Assembly: GCF_012974865.1 (NCBI RefSeq)
Contig: NZ_CP043633.1
Coordinates: 2,477,501 to 2,541,500 of the forward strand
Origin: Nonlabens sp. Ci31
Lineage (GTDB): Bacteria; Bacteroidota; Bacteroidia; Flavobacteriales; Flavobacteriaceae
Length of the DNA stretch: 64,000 bases
Direction: 5' to 3'
The notes under the pieces are model-generated. The model did no database searches. It worked only from the letters and a program-made list of their open reading frames with translations, and was not told the DNA's origin. Below are positions 1 through 9,917 of the stretch, piece by piece (the first letter of the stretch is position 1; the number at the start of each line of letters is the position of its first letter). A program made the position numbers and the translations under genes.

Positions 1-1084
1 ACTCTGTGTCAAAGGGAACCATGTTTTTGTTTACAGTAACATGAATTTTACCCAATAGTTCTTCTGCTTCTTTTCCAGTAATGTTTTTATTTCTCAAGTC
101 GATCAACATCATGTGATTATCAGTTCCTCCTGAAATGATATGAAAATCTTTTTTGATAAATTCTTGAGCCATTACTTGAGCATTCTTGTTAACTTGAAGA
201 ATGTATTGTAGAAAGTCCTCGGTTAAAGCTTCTTTAAATGCTATTGCTTTTGCTGCAATAATATGCTCTAACGGTCCACCTTGATTACCAGGGAATACGC
301 CACTATTTAGTAAACTAGACATTTTTTTAAGGTTTCCATTTTTTAATTTTTGTCCAAATGGATTGTCAAAGTCTTTCCCCATTATGATCAGTCCTCCTCT
401 AGGACCTCTAAGGGTTTTATGAGTGGTAGTCGTACAAACATGAGCATGTGGTACAGCATCTATGATAACTCCTTTTGCTATAAGACCAGCAGGATGAGCA
501 ATATCTGCCAATAAGATAGCATTTACTTTATCTGCAATTTCTCTAAATCTCTTGTAATCAATTGCACGGCTGTAGGCTGACGCTCCTGCGATAATCAATT
601 TTGGTTGCTCTCTTATGGCAATTTCCTCAATTTTATCGTAATTTAATAAGCCAGTTTCTTTTTCAACACCATAAAAAGAATTTTTATAAATTTTTCCAGA
701 AAAATTTACAGGAGATCCATGTGTTAGATGCCCTCCATGAGAAAGGTCAAAACCTAATATTTTGTCTCCTGGATTCAGGCAGGCATGATAAACTGCTGTA
801 TTGGCTTGACTGCCGGAATGAGGCTGTACATTAGCATATTCAGCATTAAATAGCTTTTTTGCTCTTTCAATGGCAATGTTTTCAATTTCATCTACTACTT
901 CACACCCACCATAATACCTTTTACCAGGATAGCCTTCAGCGTATTTGTTAGTTAAAATAGAACCAGCTGCTGCAAGTACATCATCACTTACGTAATTTTC
1001 ACTAGCAATTAATTCGATACCTTGTGTTTGACGAATTCTTTCTTTCTCAATGAGATTGAAAATTTCTTGATCTTTATGAGCCAT
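1..1084 (-). CDS. glyA: Serine hydroxymethyltransferase, 3' end cut by window edge
   Basis: This PLP enzyme interconverts serine and glycine and charges tetrahydrofolate with a one-carbon unit in the cytoplasm. I translated the minus strand from the ATG at 1084-1082. It starts [19 protein letters not shown] and contains the family signatures [10 protein letters not shown] (about residues 24-33), YPGKRYYGG (52-60), [11 protein letters not shown] (193-203) and the PLP-lysine motif [12 protein letters not shown] with Lys223. About 361 residues are present. The family is usually about 420-430, so roughly 60 C-terminal residues lie outside the window. The gene is divergent from fahA, and a good -7 box with a TTG 19 bp upstream sits just before its start. 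Nothing in the visible part looks damaged. Confidence 0.97.
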   Translation of the reverse strand, partial: MAHKDQEIFNLIEKERIRQTQGIELIASENYVSDDVLAAAGSILTNKYAEGYPGKRYYGGCEVVDEIENIAIERAKKLFNAEYANVQPHSGSQANTAVYHACLNPGDKILGFDLSHGGHLTHGSPVNFSGKIYKNSFYGVEKETGLLNYDKIEEIAIREQPKLIIAGASAYSRAIDYKRFREIADKVNAILLADIAHPAGLIAKGVIIDAVPHAHVCTTTTHKTLRGPRGGLIIMGKDFDNPFGQKLKNGNLKKMSSLLNSGVFPGNQGGPLEHIIAAKAIAFKEALTEDFLQYILQVNKNAQVMAQEFIKKDFHIISGGTDNHMMLIDLRNKNITGKEAEELLGKIHVTVNKNMVPFDTE

Positions 1085-1104
1085 TTTAAAAAAATTTTAG
1101 ATGA

Positions 1105-1134
1105 CAAAAATAAGGTACATATGCTATCATCCAA
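1105..1134 (-). promoter_or_regulatory. Bacteroidota-type promoter of glyA
   Basis: On the minus strand there is a TTG (1134-1132), a 19-bp spacer and TATTTTTG (1112-1105). This matches the Bacteroidota consensus TTG-N17-19-TAnnTTTG. The start codon is about 20 bases downstream, giving a leader of roughly 15 nt. Confidence 0.65.
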
Positions 1135-1145
1135 TTCATATACAA

Positions 1146-1153
1146 TATATTTG
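1146..1153 (+). promoter_or_regulatory. -7 box upstream of fahA
   Basis: TATATTTG matches TAnnTTTG exactly and lies 29 bases before the fahA ATG. No clear TTG was seen at the -33 position. Confidence 0.5.
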
Positions 1154-1182
1154 AATATATTTTAACAAGAAATCAAGATAAC

Positions 1183-2472
1183 ATGGCTAATAAAACTAAC
1201 GATCCTAAAAGAAGCTCCTGGATAGGATATAATAGAGATACCCATTTCCCTATTCAAAACATACCATTCGGTGTTTTCCTTACTAGAGATAACGTCATTA
1301 CCATCGGTACACGAATCGGAGATTATGCTATTGATTTAGGAGCACTGCAAGAAATGGGCTATTTTGATATGGTACCACTAACAGATGATATGTTCATGCA
1401 GGATACCCTAAATGATTTCATATCAGATGGTAAAAAAACTTGGAGGCTTGTTAGGAATAGAATAGGCGATATCTTTGATAAAAACAATCCAGAATTAAGA
1501 GATCATAAAGAGCATAGAGATAGAATTATTTTTGCTATGGATGAAGTGGAGATGCAATTACCTGTACTCATAGGTGATTATACAGACTTCTACAGCAGTA
1601 AAGAGCATGCAACAAATGTAGGTACTATGTTTAGAGATCCAGATAATGCGCTATTACCTAACTGGTTGCACATGCCTGTAGCTTATCACGGCAGATCTAG
1701 CTCCATCATTCCATCAAATATTCCTATTCATAGACCTCAGGGACAAACCATTCCTCCTGGTTCAGATCAGCCTGTTTTTGGACCTTCTAAGCTGGTAGAT
1801 TTTGAGTTAGAAATGGCTTTTATTACAACAGACGCTAATAACTTAGGACATCCTATTCCTGTAAACGAAGCCGAAGATTATATTTTTGGTATGGTGATGC
1901 TTAATGACTGGAGTGCAAGAGATATTCAAAAATGGGAATACGTACCGCTCGGGCCTTTCCTTGCAAAAAGTTTTGCGAGTTCTATATCTCCATGGATAGT
2001 AACCTTGGAAGCTTTAGAGCCTTTCAGAACAGAAAGCCCTAAAAGAGAAAAGCCAGTACTGGATTATCTAGATTCTAAAAAGAATAGTAGTTTTGATATC
2101 AACTTAGAGGTGGACATCACACCACAACAAGGCAGACCAACTACGGTATGTAAATCCAATTTCAAGCATCTTTACTGGAATATCTCCCAGCAGTTAGCAC
2201 ATCATACAGTGAACGGTTGTCCAGTAAATAGCGGTGATTTGATGGGTAGTGGTACCATTTCAGGTCCGACACCAGATTCTTATGGCTCGATGTTAGAGTT
2301 GAGTTGGAGAGGAGAAAAACCTGTAAAACTTAACGATGGTACAGAACGCAAGTTTATTGAAGATTACGATACAGTAACGATGAGAGGCTACTGCCATAAA
2401 GGAGATTTAAGGATAGGATTTGGAGAGGTTTCTAACAAGATTCTACCTATTTATCAGCCTAAATCTAAATAA
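1183..2472 (+). CDS. fahA: Fumarylacetoacetase
   Basis: The enzyme hydrolyses fumarylacetoacetate to fumarate and acetoacetate, the last step of tyrosine/homogentisate breakdown. The 429-residue protein has the family length and its metal and catalytic motifs: DYTDFYSSKEHATNVG (from about residue 132), YHGRSSSI (about 168), DFELEMAF (about 207) and NDWSARDIQKWEYVPLG (about 243). The ATG at 1183 is preceded by a -7 box. The stop codon directly abuts the ATG of the next lipoprotein gene, so the two are probably cotranscribed. Other tyrosine-degradation genes are not in the window. Confidence 0.96.
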   Translation: MANKTNDPKRSSWIGYNRDTHFPIQNIPFGVFLTRDNVITIGTRIGDYAIDLGALQEMGYFDMVPLTDDMFMQDTLNDFISDGKKTWRLVRNRIGDIFDKNNPELRDHKEHRDRIIFAMDEVEMQLPVLIGDYTDFYSSKEHATNVGTMFRDPDNALLPNWLHMPVAYHGRSSSIIPSNIPIHRPQGQTIPPGSDQPVFGPSKLVDFELEMAFITTDANNLGHPIPVNEAEDYIFGMVMLNDWSARDIQKWEYVPLGPFLAKSFASSISPWIVTLEALEPFRTESPKREKPVLDYLDSKKNSSFDINLEVDITPQQGRPTTVCKSNFKHLYWNISQQLAHHTVNGCPVNSGDLMGSGTISGPTPDSYGSMLELSWRGEKPVKLNDGTERKFIEDYDTVTMRGYCHKGDLRIGFGEVSNKILPIYQPKSK

Positions 2473-3657
2473 ATGAAAAGATTATTAATTGTGGTAACAG
2501 CCCTAGTCTTGCTAGCTTCTTGTAGTAGTGTTAAAAAAACAGAAACAGCTATCAATGAGGGTGATTTCGATCAAGCTATTAACATTGCTGTAGAGAATTT
2601 AGTAGATGGTAAGAACTCTAAAAGAAACCAGGAGTATATTCCACTTCTTGAGAGAGCTTTTAAAAAAGCAACAGAACAAGATCAAATGCAGCTGCAAAGG
2701 TGGCAATTAGATCCTAATCCTGCGGTGCTAGAACCTATTTATGAAACCTATCTAAGAATGGATAGACGTCAGAATAGGATACGTCCCTTATTGCCGCTTA
2801 AATCATTGAAAAATAATCGATTAGCTCAATTTGAATTTCAAGATTATCATTCTGAAATCCTAGCTTCTAGAACTATTCTTAGCGATTATTTATTGGATAA
2901 TTCTAAAGAAGCTATAGCGGTTGCTACTATCATGGAGTCTAGAGAGGTCTATAATGACCTTAGGTATTTGGATAAGATAAATCCTAACTTTAGAGATACA
3001 CGTGCTTTGATGCAACAAGCTTTAGAACAAGGAACACATTATATACTTGTCGGTTTGCAAAATCAATCACAGACGGTATTACCAGAAAGGCTAGAAGAAG
3101 AGTTACTCAATTTTTCTACTTATGGTATTAATGATCAATGGACTCAATACCACAATAACAAGATCAATGCGCTAGATTATGATTATGATCTGGACATTAT
3201 CATCGATAGAATAGTCATTTCTCCAGAGCAAGTACTACAAAAGGAGTTGATAAAGGAAAAACAAATCAAAGACGGTTTTATTTATGAGTATGATACTAAC
3301 GGTAATGTAAAAAAAGATAGTCTTGGCAATGACATTAAAAAAGATAAATTCATTACGATCAAAGCAAATGTGATTCAAAACACCCAATTAAAGGAATCTA
3401 ATGTCAATGCAATAGTTCAATTAAAAGATAAAAGAACGCTTCAAGTTGTCGACCGTTTTCCAGTGAACAGTAGTTTTGTGTTTACCTATATCTATGGCTC
3501 TATATACGGGGATAGAAGGGCTTTGGAGGCTAATTACCTAGAGACGTTGAATCCGCAGTCGGTTAACTTTCCACCAGATGAACAAATGGTTTACGATACC
3601 GGAGAAGACCTTAAGTTGAAGATAAAACAGATTTTAAATAGGTTAACTTACAATTAG
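2473..3657 (+). CDS. Putative lipoprotein of unknown function
   Basis: I do not recognise this 394-residue protein. Its N-terminus, MKRLLIVVTALVLLASCSS, is a lipoprotein signal peptide with a lipobox ending at Cys17, so the mature protein should be membrane-anchored in the cell envelope. The rest is charged and probably helical at first, with pieces that could resemble TPR-like helices (for example around residues 25-65), followed by a mixed C-terminal half. The start codon follows the fahA stop with no gap, which suggests translational coupling to fahA. A GCTTTCGCGAAAGC palindrome lies just after its stop codon. Confidence 0.75.
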   Translation: MKRLLIVVTALVLLASCSSVKKTETAINEGDFDQAINIAVENLVDGKNSKRNQEYIPLLERAFKKATEQDQMQLQRWQLDPNPAVLEPIYETYLRMDRRQNRIRPLLPLKSLKNNRLAQFEFQDYHSEILASRTILSDYLLDNSKEAIAVATIMESREVYNDLRYLDKINPNFRDTRALMQQALEQGTHYILVGLQNQSQTVLPERLEEELLNFSTYGINDQWTQYHNNKINALDYDYDLDIIIDRIVISPEQVLQKELIKEKQIKDGFIYEYDTNGNVKKDSLGNDIKKDKFITIKANVIQNTQLKESNVNAIVQLKDKRTLQVVDRFPVNSSFVFTYIYGSIYGDRRALEANYLETLNPQSVNFPPDEQMVYDTGEDLKLKIKQILNRLTYN

Positions 3658-3669
3658 AATAGTTGTTCT

Positions 3670-3683
3670 GCTTTCGCGAAAGC
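3670..3683. repeat. Iterated palindrome GCTTTCGCGAAAGC, copy 1 (intergenic)
   Basis: Exact 14-base palindrome between the lipoprotein gene and bshC. It is not followed by a T-run, so it is not an obvious terminator. Confidence 0.9.
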
Positions 3684-3743
3684 GAGACAAAAAGAAGGAC
3701 CACATCTAGTTAAGTCTTAAGAAATACTTCACAATGCAACTCC

Positions 3744-3751
3744 TATCTTTG
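3744..3751 (+). promoter_or_regulatory. -7 box upstream of bshC
   Basis: TATCTTTG matches TAnnTTTG and ends 16 bases before the bshC ATG, which implies a leader of about 10 nt. Confidence 0.45.
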
Positions 3752-3767
3752 AACAGATCCAAAATCA

Positions 3768-5366
3768 ATGAGTTTGAACCATAAATCTTATCAGTCTATT
3801 AGACATTTCTCTGCATTAATGTCAGATTACCTTGATGAAAAGGATCTAATGAAATCGCTGTATCACAGGTTTCCAAAAATGGAAAACTTTGAGGAGCAGA
3901 TTTTAGAAAAACAATCTGAATGGGCCGATGCTCAAGCAAAGAGAGCAGTATTATCTGAAGTATTACTACATCAATACGAGTCTATTGAAGACAAGGAGCA
4001 GAGTGTTCAAAACATTAAGTTACTTGAGGAGCAAGGTACGTTTACGGTCACTACGGGCCATCAGCTTAACTTGTTTACCGGGCCATTGTATTTTTTATAC
4101 AAGATTATTTCGACCATTAATTTGTGTCAACAACTTCAACAGAAGCATCCTAACAGCAATTTTGTACCTGTCTACTGGATGGCCACAGAAGATCATGATT
4201 TTGAAGAGATTCAATATTTCAATTACAGTGATAAAAAAGTAGTTTACAATCGAGAGGCTAGTGGTGGAGTCGGAAGGCTATCAACAGATGGATTAGATGA
4301 TGTGTTTTCTGTCTTTAAAGATCTTTTAGGGAAACATGATCATGCCTTAGAAGTGTTGAGCCTTTTTGAAAAAGGATATTTAGAAAATAAAAACCTTGCA
4401 GATGCCACTAGAGTCATTGCTCATGAATTGTTTAAGGCGCAAGGTTTGGTTATTATAGATGCTGATAATGAGCGATTGAAGTCCTTGGCGATACCTTATT
4501 TTAAAGAAGAATTGGTTTCAAAAGCTAGCTTTAAGGCAGTTAGTAAAACGCTAGAAACTTGGCCAGCGTCATATAAAATTCAGGTAAATCCCCGAGAGAT
4601 CAATTTATTTTATCTGACGGATGACTATCGCAAACGCATTATAGAAAAGGAAGGAATCTATCATATAGACGAGACAGAAACATCCTTTACCCAAGAAGAA
4701 ATACTTAAAGAACTAGAAAGCCATCCAGAGCGTTTCTCGCCTAATGTGATTATGAGACCGCTTTATCAAGAGGTGATATTACCTAATTTATGCTATATAG
4801 GTGGTGGAGGGGAGATGGCATATTGGTTAGAATTGAAAGATTATTTTGATTCACAACAAGTAACTTTCCCCATGCTATTATTGCGCAACTCGGCACTGTT
4901 AGTGACTAAAAAGCAACTGTATAAGCTGGAAAAAATGCAGTTAGATGTCTGGGATCTATTTGAAAAAGATCATAAGCTTACTACTCAACTTACACATCAA
5001 ATTAGTGGTATAGAAATAGATTTTTCGGATCAGAAAGAGCATTTGAAGCAACAATTTGTAGCACTTCATCAACTAGCAACTCAAACAGATCCTTCATTTG
5101 AAAATGCAGTAAAAGCTCAGGAACACAAGCAAATAAAAGGATTAGAATACCTGGAAAAAAGGCTATTAAAAGCCCAAAAGCGACAGTTAGAAGATCATCT
5201 AGAAAGAGTTTTAAAACTTAAAAAAGAACTTTTCCCTAACGATAGTTTGCAAGAAAGGCAAACTAATTTTTCTGTCTTCTATCAAGAATATGGGAAAGGG
5301 CTTATTGATAACATTAAAGAAAATCTAGATCCATTGGATTTGAGATTTACCATTATTGAACTCTAA
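3768..5366 (+). CDS. bshC: Bacillithiol biosynthesis cysteine-adding enzyme BshC
   Basis: BshC is assigned the last step of bacillithiol synthesis, adding cysteine to glucosaminyl-malate. Bacillithiol is the low-molecular-weight thiol of Firmicutes and many Bacteroidota. The 532-residue length fits the family. Typical segments are TVTTGHQLNLFTGPLYFLYK (about residues 92-111), PVYWMATEDHDFEEI (about 134-148), FSPNVIMRPLYQEVILPNL (about 325-343) and YIGGGGEMAYWLEL. A long charged, probably coiled-coil C-terminal region starts around residue 380. The ATG at 3768 sits a short distance after a -7 box. No bshA or bshB was seen in this window. Confidence 0.94.
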   Translation: MSLNHKSYQSIRHFSALMSDYLDEKDLMKSLYHRFPKMENFEEQILEKQSEWADAQAKRAVLSEVLLHQYESIEDKEQSVQNIKLLEEQGTFTVTTGHQLNLFTGPLYFLYKIISTINLCQQLQQKHPNSNFVPVYWMATEDHDFEEIQYFNYSDKKVVYNREASGGVGRLSTDGLDDVFSVFKDLLGKHDHALEVLSLFEKGYLENKNLADATRVIAHELFKAQGLVIIDADNERLKSLAIPYFKEELVSKASFKAVSKTLETWPASYKIQVNPREINLFYLTDDYRKRIIEKEGIYHIDETETSFTQEEILKELESHPERFSPNVIMRPLYQEVILPNLCYIGGGGEMAYWLELKDYFDSQQVTFPMLLLRNSALLVTKKQLYKLEKMQLDVWDLFEKDHKLTTQLTHQISGIEIDFSDQKEHLKQQFVALHQLATQTDPSFENAVKAQEHKQIKGLEYLEKRLLKAQKRQLEDHLERVLKLKKELFPNDSLQERQTNFSVFYQEYGKGLIDNIKENLDPLDLRFTIIEL

Positions 5367-5464
5367 TTTTAGAACTTATTTATCCTTGTTTTACGTGTTA
5401 GAATTCTTTTGAAAACGCGTTAACAAAAGTCTTTTATATCTCTAAAGTTTAGTTTTTAAAAAAG

Positions 5465-5472
5465 TAAATTTG
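5465..5472 (+). promoter_or_regulatory. -7 box immediately before the guaA start (possible leaderless transcript)
   Basis: TAAATTTG matches TAnnTTTG and ends only three bases before the ATG at 5476. If this box is used, transcription would begin at or within a few bases of the start codon. Confidence 0.5.
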
Positions 5473-5475
5473 CCC

Positions 5476-7008
5476 ATGCAACACGACAAGATATTAATAC
5501 TTGATTTTGGATCACAATACACGCAGCTCATCGCGCGCAGAGTAAGAGAATTAAACATCTATTCTGAAATCCATCCTTTCAATAAAGTTCCATCTAACCT
5601 AGATGGCTATAAAGCAATAATTCTCTCTGGAAGCCCTATGTCAGTTAGGTCTGAAGCTGCTTTTCATATAGATTTAAAGGAGATAAGAGGTAAAAAACCA
5701 CTATTAGGGGTTTGTTATGGAGCTCAATATCTAGCTCATTTTCACGGTGGAGAAGTAGGTGCTTCTAGCACTAGAGAATATGGACGTGCAAACCTTTCCT
5801 TTATCAAAGAAGATCCTTTTTTAGAAGGAATACACGTAGGAAGTCAGGTATGGATGAGTCATAGTGATACCATTAAAAAGTTACCAGGCAATAGTATCCT
5901 GCTTGCCAGTACGCATGATGTTCAAAATGCAGCTTACAAAATAGAAGGTGAAATGACTTATGCGATACAGTTCCATCCAGAAGTGTATCACTCTACTGAT
6001 GGGAAGAGGTTATTGGAAAATTTCCTTATTAATATTGCTCAAGTAACTGCAGACTGGACACCTGATAGTTTTGTAGAAGAAACGGTAGCTAAATTACAAA
6101 AGCAGATCGGCGAAGACCGGGTTGTTTTAGGACTCTCAGGAGGTGTAGATTCTTCAGTGGCAGCTATGTTGCTGCACAAAGCAATAGGTAAAAACCTATA
6201 CTGCATATTTGTGAACAATGGTTTGTTGCGTAAGGATGAATTTACTCAAGTACTTCAACAGTATGAAGGTATGGGCTTGAATGTAAAGGGAGTTGATGCT
6301 TCGGCACGATTTATGGAAGCTCTGGCTGGAGAAAGTGATCCCGAATTAAAACGCAAAGCAATAGGACGTGTCTTTATTGAAGTTTTTGATGATGAGGCAC
6401 ATGAAGTTAAAAATGTAACCTGGCTTGCTCAAGGTACTATTTATCCAGATGTCATAGAAAGTGTCAGTGCCACTGGTGGGCCTAGTGCTACGATCAAATC
6501 ACACCATAACGTAGGTGGATTACCTGATTTTATGAAGCTTAAAATCGTAGAACCACTAAAAGAATTGTTTAAAGATGAAGTTAGGCGAGTAGGGAAGTCA
6601 TTGGGGATGGCAGCAGAGCTGTTAGGAAGACATCCTTTTCCTGGTCCAGGCCTTGCCATTAGAATTTTGGGAGATATTACACCAGAAAAAGTAAGCATCC
6701 TTCAAGAAGTAGATGCGGTGTTTATCAACAACCTAAAAAAATGGGATCTATACGATAAGGTATGGCAAGCAGGAGCAATTCTCTTGCCTGTAAATAGCGT
6801 TGGAGTGATGGGAGATGAGCGCACCTATGAAAAATGTGTAGCTCTTAGAGCAGTAGAAAGTACAGATGGGATGACTGCAGATTGGGTGAATTTACCTTAT
6901 GAATTTTTACAGGCTACCAGTAATGAAATAATAAATAAGGTTAAAGGCGTTAATAGAGTGGTGTATGACATCAGTTCAAAACCACCAGCAACCATAGAAT
7001 GGGAATAA
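5476..7008 (+). CDS. guaA: GMP synthase (glutamine-hydrolysing)
   Basis: GuaA converts XMP to GMP using glutamine and ATP. The N-terminal glutamine amidotransferase domain has the nucleophile motif [15 protein letters not shown] (about residue 77) and the histidine/glutamate motif FHPEVYHST (about 167). The ATP-pyrophosphatase domain has the P-loop [12 protein letters not shown] (about 220). The C-terminal dimerisation domain ends in the usual PPATIEWE. I chose the ATG at 5476 ([17 protein letters not shown], 510 aa) over the TTG at 5470, which falls inside a -7 promoter box. The gene is complete and ends 7 bases before the next start. Confidence 0.98.
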   Translation: MQHDKILILDFGSQYTQLIARRVRELNIYSEIHPFNKVPSNLDGYKAIILSGSPMSVRSEAAFHIDLKEIRGKKPLLGVCYGAQYLAHFHGGEVGASSTREYGRANLSFIKEDPFLEGIHVGSQVWMSHSDTIKKLPGNSILLASTHDVQNAAYKIEGEMTYAIQFHPEVYHSTDGKRLLENFLINIAQVTADWTPDSFVEETVAKLQKQIGEDRVVLGLSGGVDSSVAAMLLHKAIGKNLYCIFVNNGLLRKDEFTQVLQQYEGMGLNVKGVDASARFMEALAGESDPELKRKAIGRVFIEVFDDEAHEVKNVTWLAQGTIYPDVIESVSATGGPSATIKSHHNVGGLPDFMKLKIVEPLKELFKDEVRRVGKSLGMAAELLGRHPFPGPGLAIRILGDITPEKVSILQEVDAVFINNLKKWDLYDKVWQAGAILLPVNSVGVMGDERTYEKCVALRAVESTDGMTADWVNLPYEFLQATSNEIINKVKGVNRVVYDISSKPPATIEWE

Positions 7009-7015
7009 CAATAAT

Positions 7016-8974
7016 ATGAAAAATATAATAGTTATAGTTTGTATGTGTTTCGCTTTCGCGAAAGCGGATGCCGCAATTCTGCAAAATTACAAGCAACACA
7101 CCGTAGAGCAAGGGGAAACGATTTATACACTTACAAAAAAGTATAAGGTGACCTCTCAAGAGCTGTTAGAGCTCAATCCAGATTTAAAGTCTGGGCTAAA
7201 ATACGGTCAAGTACTTTTGATTCCAGCTGAGAATAAAGTTCTTACACAACGAAGAATTAAAAAGTATAAAAAACACCGGGTACGTCGTAAAGAGACCCTT
7301 TACAGTCTTTCTAAAGAATATGATATTACAGAGTTAGATATTAAAGAAGCAAATAAAGAACTGTATTCTAATCCGTTAAGGAAAGGAGACCGTATTCAAA
7401 TACCTGTTTTTGAAGATGTAGAGATGACAGTTCCTAAAATTAAAGAAATTGTATTAGATCCTACTAATTTGCCAGACGGTAAGTATCTTGTAATGCCTAG
7501 CGAGGGAATGTACCGCATCGCTACTAAATATGGTATCAAAACAGATTCCCTTCAAAAACTCAATCCAGAGGTAGATGCGTTAAGACCAGGGATGATATTA
7601 AATGTACCGAAGAATGTATCTCTGATCACCTTAAACGATAAGGATGATGAAGCGCCTATAGCAGCAGCTTTAGATGAAAATCAAATGATGGAATACCTAA
7701 TACCTAAGAAAATGGGTATGTATTCGCTTAAAAAGTTAGCCGGTATAAGTGAAGATTCTTTGATTTCTTTGAACCCACAATTAAAAGAAGGACTCAAAGA
7801 AGGAATGAGCGTTACTATCCCAAATCCTAATTATGGAAAACTAATAGATTTGAAATTAGAAACTTCTGGTATTGCTAGTTTAGTAGATAGTTTGAGAAAC
7901 TTTAAAAAACAACGTCTTGCTATTATGCTTCCCTTCTCTCTTCAAAAAATAAACGAGACCACTACCGACCGTGATAACTTAAAGAGTGATCGCACGATGC
8001 GTATTGCATTAGATTTCTATAGCGGTATGAAGATCGCAATAGACAGTGCCAATACATTGGGAATTCCAGTAGCTTATGATATTTTTGATACGCAGAAAAA
8101 TCTTCAGGCTACTAAGAATATTTTGAAAGGAACTGACTTTACCCAATACAGCACGGTGATAGGTCCTTTGATGTCTACGAATGTTGTCGAAACGGCCAAA
8201 GAGCTTAAAGGAATGAATATACCAGTCGTTTCTCCTTTAACCAATACAGATGTGCGGTTGTATCGCAATTTGTTTCAAGCGCGACCTGGTGATGATGTGC
8301 TCAAGAGAAAGCTTAAAGATTACTTGGTAAAATATGCCGCTGGTAAAAATGTGATTATTGTAACAGATAATGCTAATCCCGAACTTAAAAATGAGTTTAG
8401 CTCCATCTTACCTGGTGCCACCGTTTTAGTTCCCAACGCTGAGAAGAATTATATTTACAGTATGGACTATATCAAAAAATTAAAAGCTGATGTAGAAAAT
8501 GTAGTGGTTCTAGCGGTAGATAATGTAGGGTTTATTACAGACGCAGTTACAAATTACTCCGCAAAAACAACTACCCACCAAATTACCATGTTTGGTTTAG
8601 AGAATTATGAAGGGATGGAATTATCAAATACAAAGCTAGCGAGGCTTCATTACATATTTCCACGCATGTTTAAAGAAAGCGACGATCGTAACTCCTTTAT
8701 TGAGAAGTATTATTCCATTTATAATATTACGCCTAATGCTTATGCTACAAGAGGTTTTGATGTGGCTCTAGACATTATCTTCAGACAAGCGAGTGCTTCT
8801 GATTTATATGAAAGTGCCCTGAGAAATGGTAAAACGGTTATGACCGAGAACAAATTTGATTATTCAAAAAAGTTCTTTTCTGGATTCTATAACGACGCTA
8901 TTTATATTTTACAATACCAAGAAGATTTGAGTATTAAAGAGTTGGATATTAATGCGATTACAAAAGAATTATAA
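7016..8974 (+). CDS. Secreted LysM-repeat protein fused to a periplasmic receptor-like domain
   Basis: This 652-residue protein has a signal peptide (MKNIIVIVCMCFAFAKADA) followed by four LysM-like modules, at about residues 28-71, 87-131, 157-200 and 228-271. Each has the YxLxxKY...LNPxLxxG...IP pattern of a glycan-binding LysM fold. From about residue 298 (RLAIMLPFSL) to the end it resembles a type I periplasmic ligand-binding fold, of the branched-chain amino-acid receptor type, with segments such as ALDFYSGMKIAIDSA and VVSPLTNTDV. LysM domains generally bind peptidoglycan, so an envelope role is likely, but ligand and function are unknown. The GCTTTCGCGAAAGC palindrome at 7052-7065 encodes part of the signal peptide (AFAKA). 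It is tightly spaced after guaA and before the OsmC gene. Confidence 0.85.
   Translation: MKNIIVIVCMCFAFAKADAAILQNYKQHTVEQGETIYTLTKKYKVTSQELLELNPDLKSGLKYGQVLLIPAENKVLTQRRIKKYKKHRVRRKETLYSLSKEYDITELDIKEANKELYSNPLRKGDRIQIPVFEDVEMTVPKIKEIVLDPTNLPDGKYLVMPSEGMYRIATKYGIKTDSLQKLNPEVDALRPGMILNVPKNVSLITLNDKDDEAPIAAALDENQMMEYLIPKKMGMYSLKKLAGISEDSLISLNPQLKEGLKEGMSVTIPNPNYGKLIDLKLETSGIASLVDSLRNFKKQRLAIMLPFSLQKINETTTDRDNLKSDRTMRIALDFYSGMKIAIDSANTLGIPVAYDIFDTQKNLQATKNILKGTDFTQYSTVIGPLMSTNVVETAKELKGMNIPVVSPLTNTDVRLYRNLFQARPGDDVLKRKLKDYLVKYAAGKNVIIVTDNANPELKNEFSSILPGATVLVPNAEKNYIYSMDYIKKLKADVENVVVLAVDNVGFITDAVTNYSAKTTTHQITMFGLENYEGMELSNTKLARLHYIFPRMFKESDDRNSFIEKYYSIYNITPNAYATRGFDVALDIIFRQASASDLYESALRNGKTVMTENKFDYSKKFFSGFYNDAIYILQYQEDLSIKELDINAITKEL
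7052..7065. repeat. Iterated palindrome, copy 2 (inside signal peptide of the LysM protein)
   Basis: Exact GCTTTCGCGAAAGC. It is read in the frame giving AFAKA, at the end of the signal peptide. Confidence 0.9.
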
Positions 8975-8977
8975 GCA

Positions 8978-9379
8978 ATGACTTCAATTGTAGAATACAA
9001 AGGCAATCTAAGATGTGAATCAACACATTTAAAAAGCAGCAATTCGTTCACCACAGATGCTCCAGTAGATAATAATGGCAAAGGAGAAGCTTTTTCCCCT
9101 ACAGATACTGTAGCTACTGCCCTAGCAAGTTGTATGCTTACTATGATGGGTATCAAAGCTGAAGAAATGGAAGTGGACCTTTTAGGTAGTATAGCAAAAG
9201 TGACTAAAACCATGTCGGCAAATCCACGTCGTATTTCTCAAATAGATGTGGAACTCGATATGAAAGGAAAAAGTGATCAAAGAACACAATTGATATTAGA
9301 ACGTGTGGCAAATACTTGTCCAGTTCTGCGTAGTTTACATCCCGAACTGGTGAAAAATATTATATTTAATTGGGAATAA
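8978..9379 (+). CDS. OsmC/Ohr family protein
   Basis: OsmC/Ohr proteins are small thiol peroxidases that reduce organic hydroperoxides. The 133-residue protein contains the two expected cysteines: one in ATALASCMLTMMGIKAEE (about Cys52) and one in ANTCPVLRSLHPE (about Cys112). It also has the family pattern EAFSPTDTVATALASC. Only 3 bases separate it from the LysM gene upstream, and its stop abuts the next ATG, so it is probably part of the same transcript. The specific substrate (Ohr, OsmC or YhfA type) cannot be told from the sequence. Confidence 0.9.
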   Translation: MTSIVEYKGNLRCESTHLKSSNSFTTDAPVDNNGKGEAFSPTDTVATALASCMLTMMGIKAEEMEVDLLGSIAKVTKTMSANPRRISQIDVELDMKGKSDQRTQLILERVANTCPVLRSLHPELVKNIIFNWE

Positions 9380-9913
9380 ATGAAAGTTGTTCTTTTTCTC
9401 TTTTCATCCTTATTACTCTTCTATACAGATCCAGTAGAAAAATTCACTTATAAGGAACGCCCGCAGTTAACTTGGAATGATTTTAAAGGGGTGCCACCTA
9501 AAAACGCGACGCATTTTGCAAGTGTCAATAGTGGAATGGGGTATCGTTTTACCAGTAAAAATATAGATGGAAAGTTAACTATAGATGTTGATGTGAAAAC
9601 CTATTTTTATCCTCAACTGAGTTGGAAAAAGAATAGTAATGAAAATAATCAAGGTCTTCTAACACACGAACAGTTGCATTGGGATATTTCGGAATTATAC
9701 GCTCGTAAACTAAGGGCTGCCTACAAAAAGTATATCCCACAAAAGAATCCTAAGAAAGAAGTGGATTATATCTTTAGAAAATTTGAAAAAGAGCGCCAGC
9801 AAACTCAAAAAGCCTATGATCTCGAAACCAAGCATGGGCTGTTAAAAGACGCCCAAGAAAAATGGTCTGATAAAATCAGAGAAGAACTTTTTAAAACCAG
9901 CTTAGAAGCTTAG
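9380..9913 (+). CDS. Secreted DUF922-like putative metalloprotease
   Basis: The 177-residue protein begins with a short hydrophobic signal (MKVVLFLFSSLLLFYTDPV). It carries the pattern LTWNDFKGVPP near residue 31 and an HExxH-type zinc motif, THEQLHWDISELYARKLR, near residue 94. This arrangement resembles DUF922 proteins, which are suspected zinc peptidases of the envelope. Catalytic activity is inferred only from the motif. Its start directly abuts the OsmC stop. The next gene is convergent, 4 bases beyond the stop, with no visible terminator between them. Confidence 0.75.
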   Translation: MKVVLFLFSSLLLFYTDPVEKFTYKERPQLTWNDFKGVPPKNATHFASVNSGMGYRFTSKNIDGKLTIDVDVKTYFYPQLSWKKNSNENNQGLLTHEQLHWDISELYARKLRAAYKKYIPQKNPKKEVDYIFRKFEKERQQTQKAYDLETKHGLLKDAQEKWSDKIREELFKTSLEA

Positions 9914-9917
9914 CGCA

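Noticed and set aside
5470..5475. TTG start for guaA
   Set aside because: The codon lies within a -7 promoter box, and the ATG at 5476 gives the normal GuaA N-terminus.
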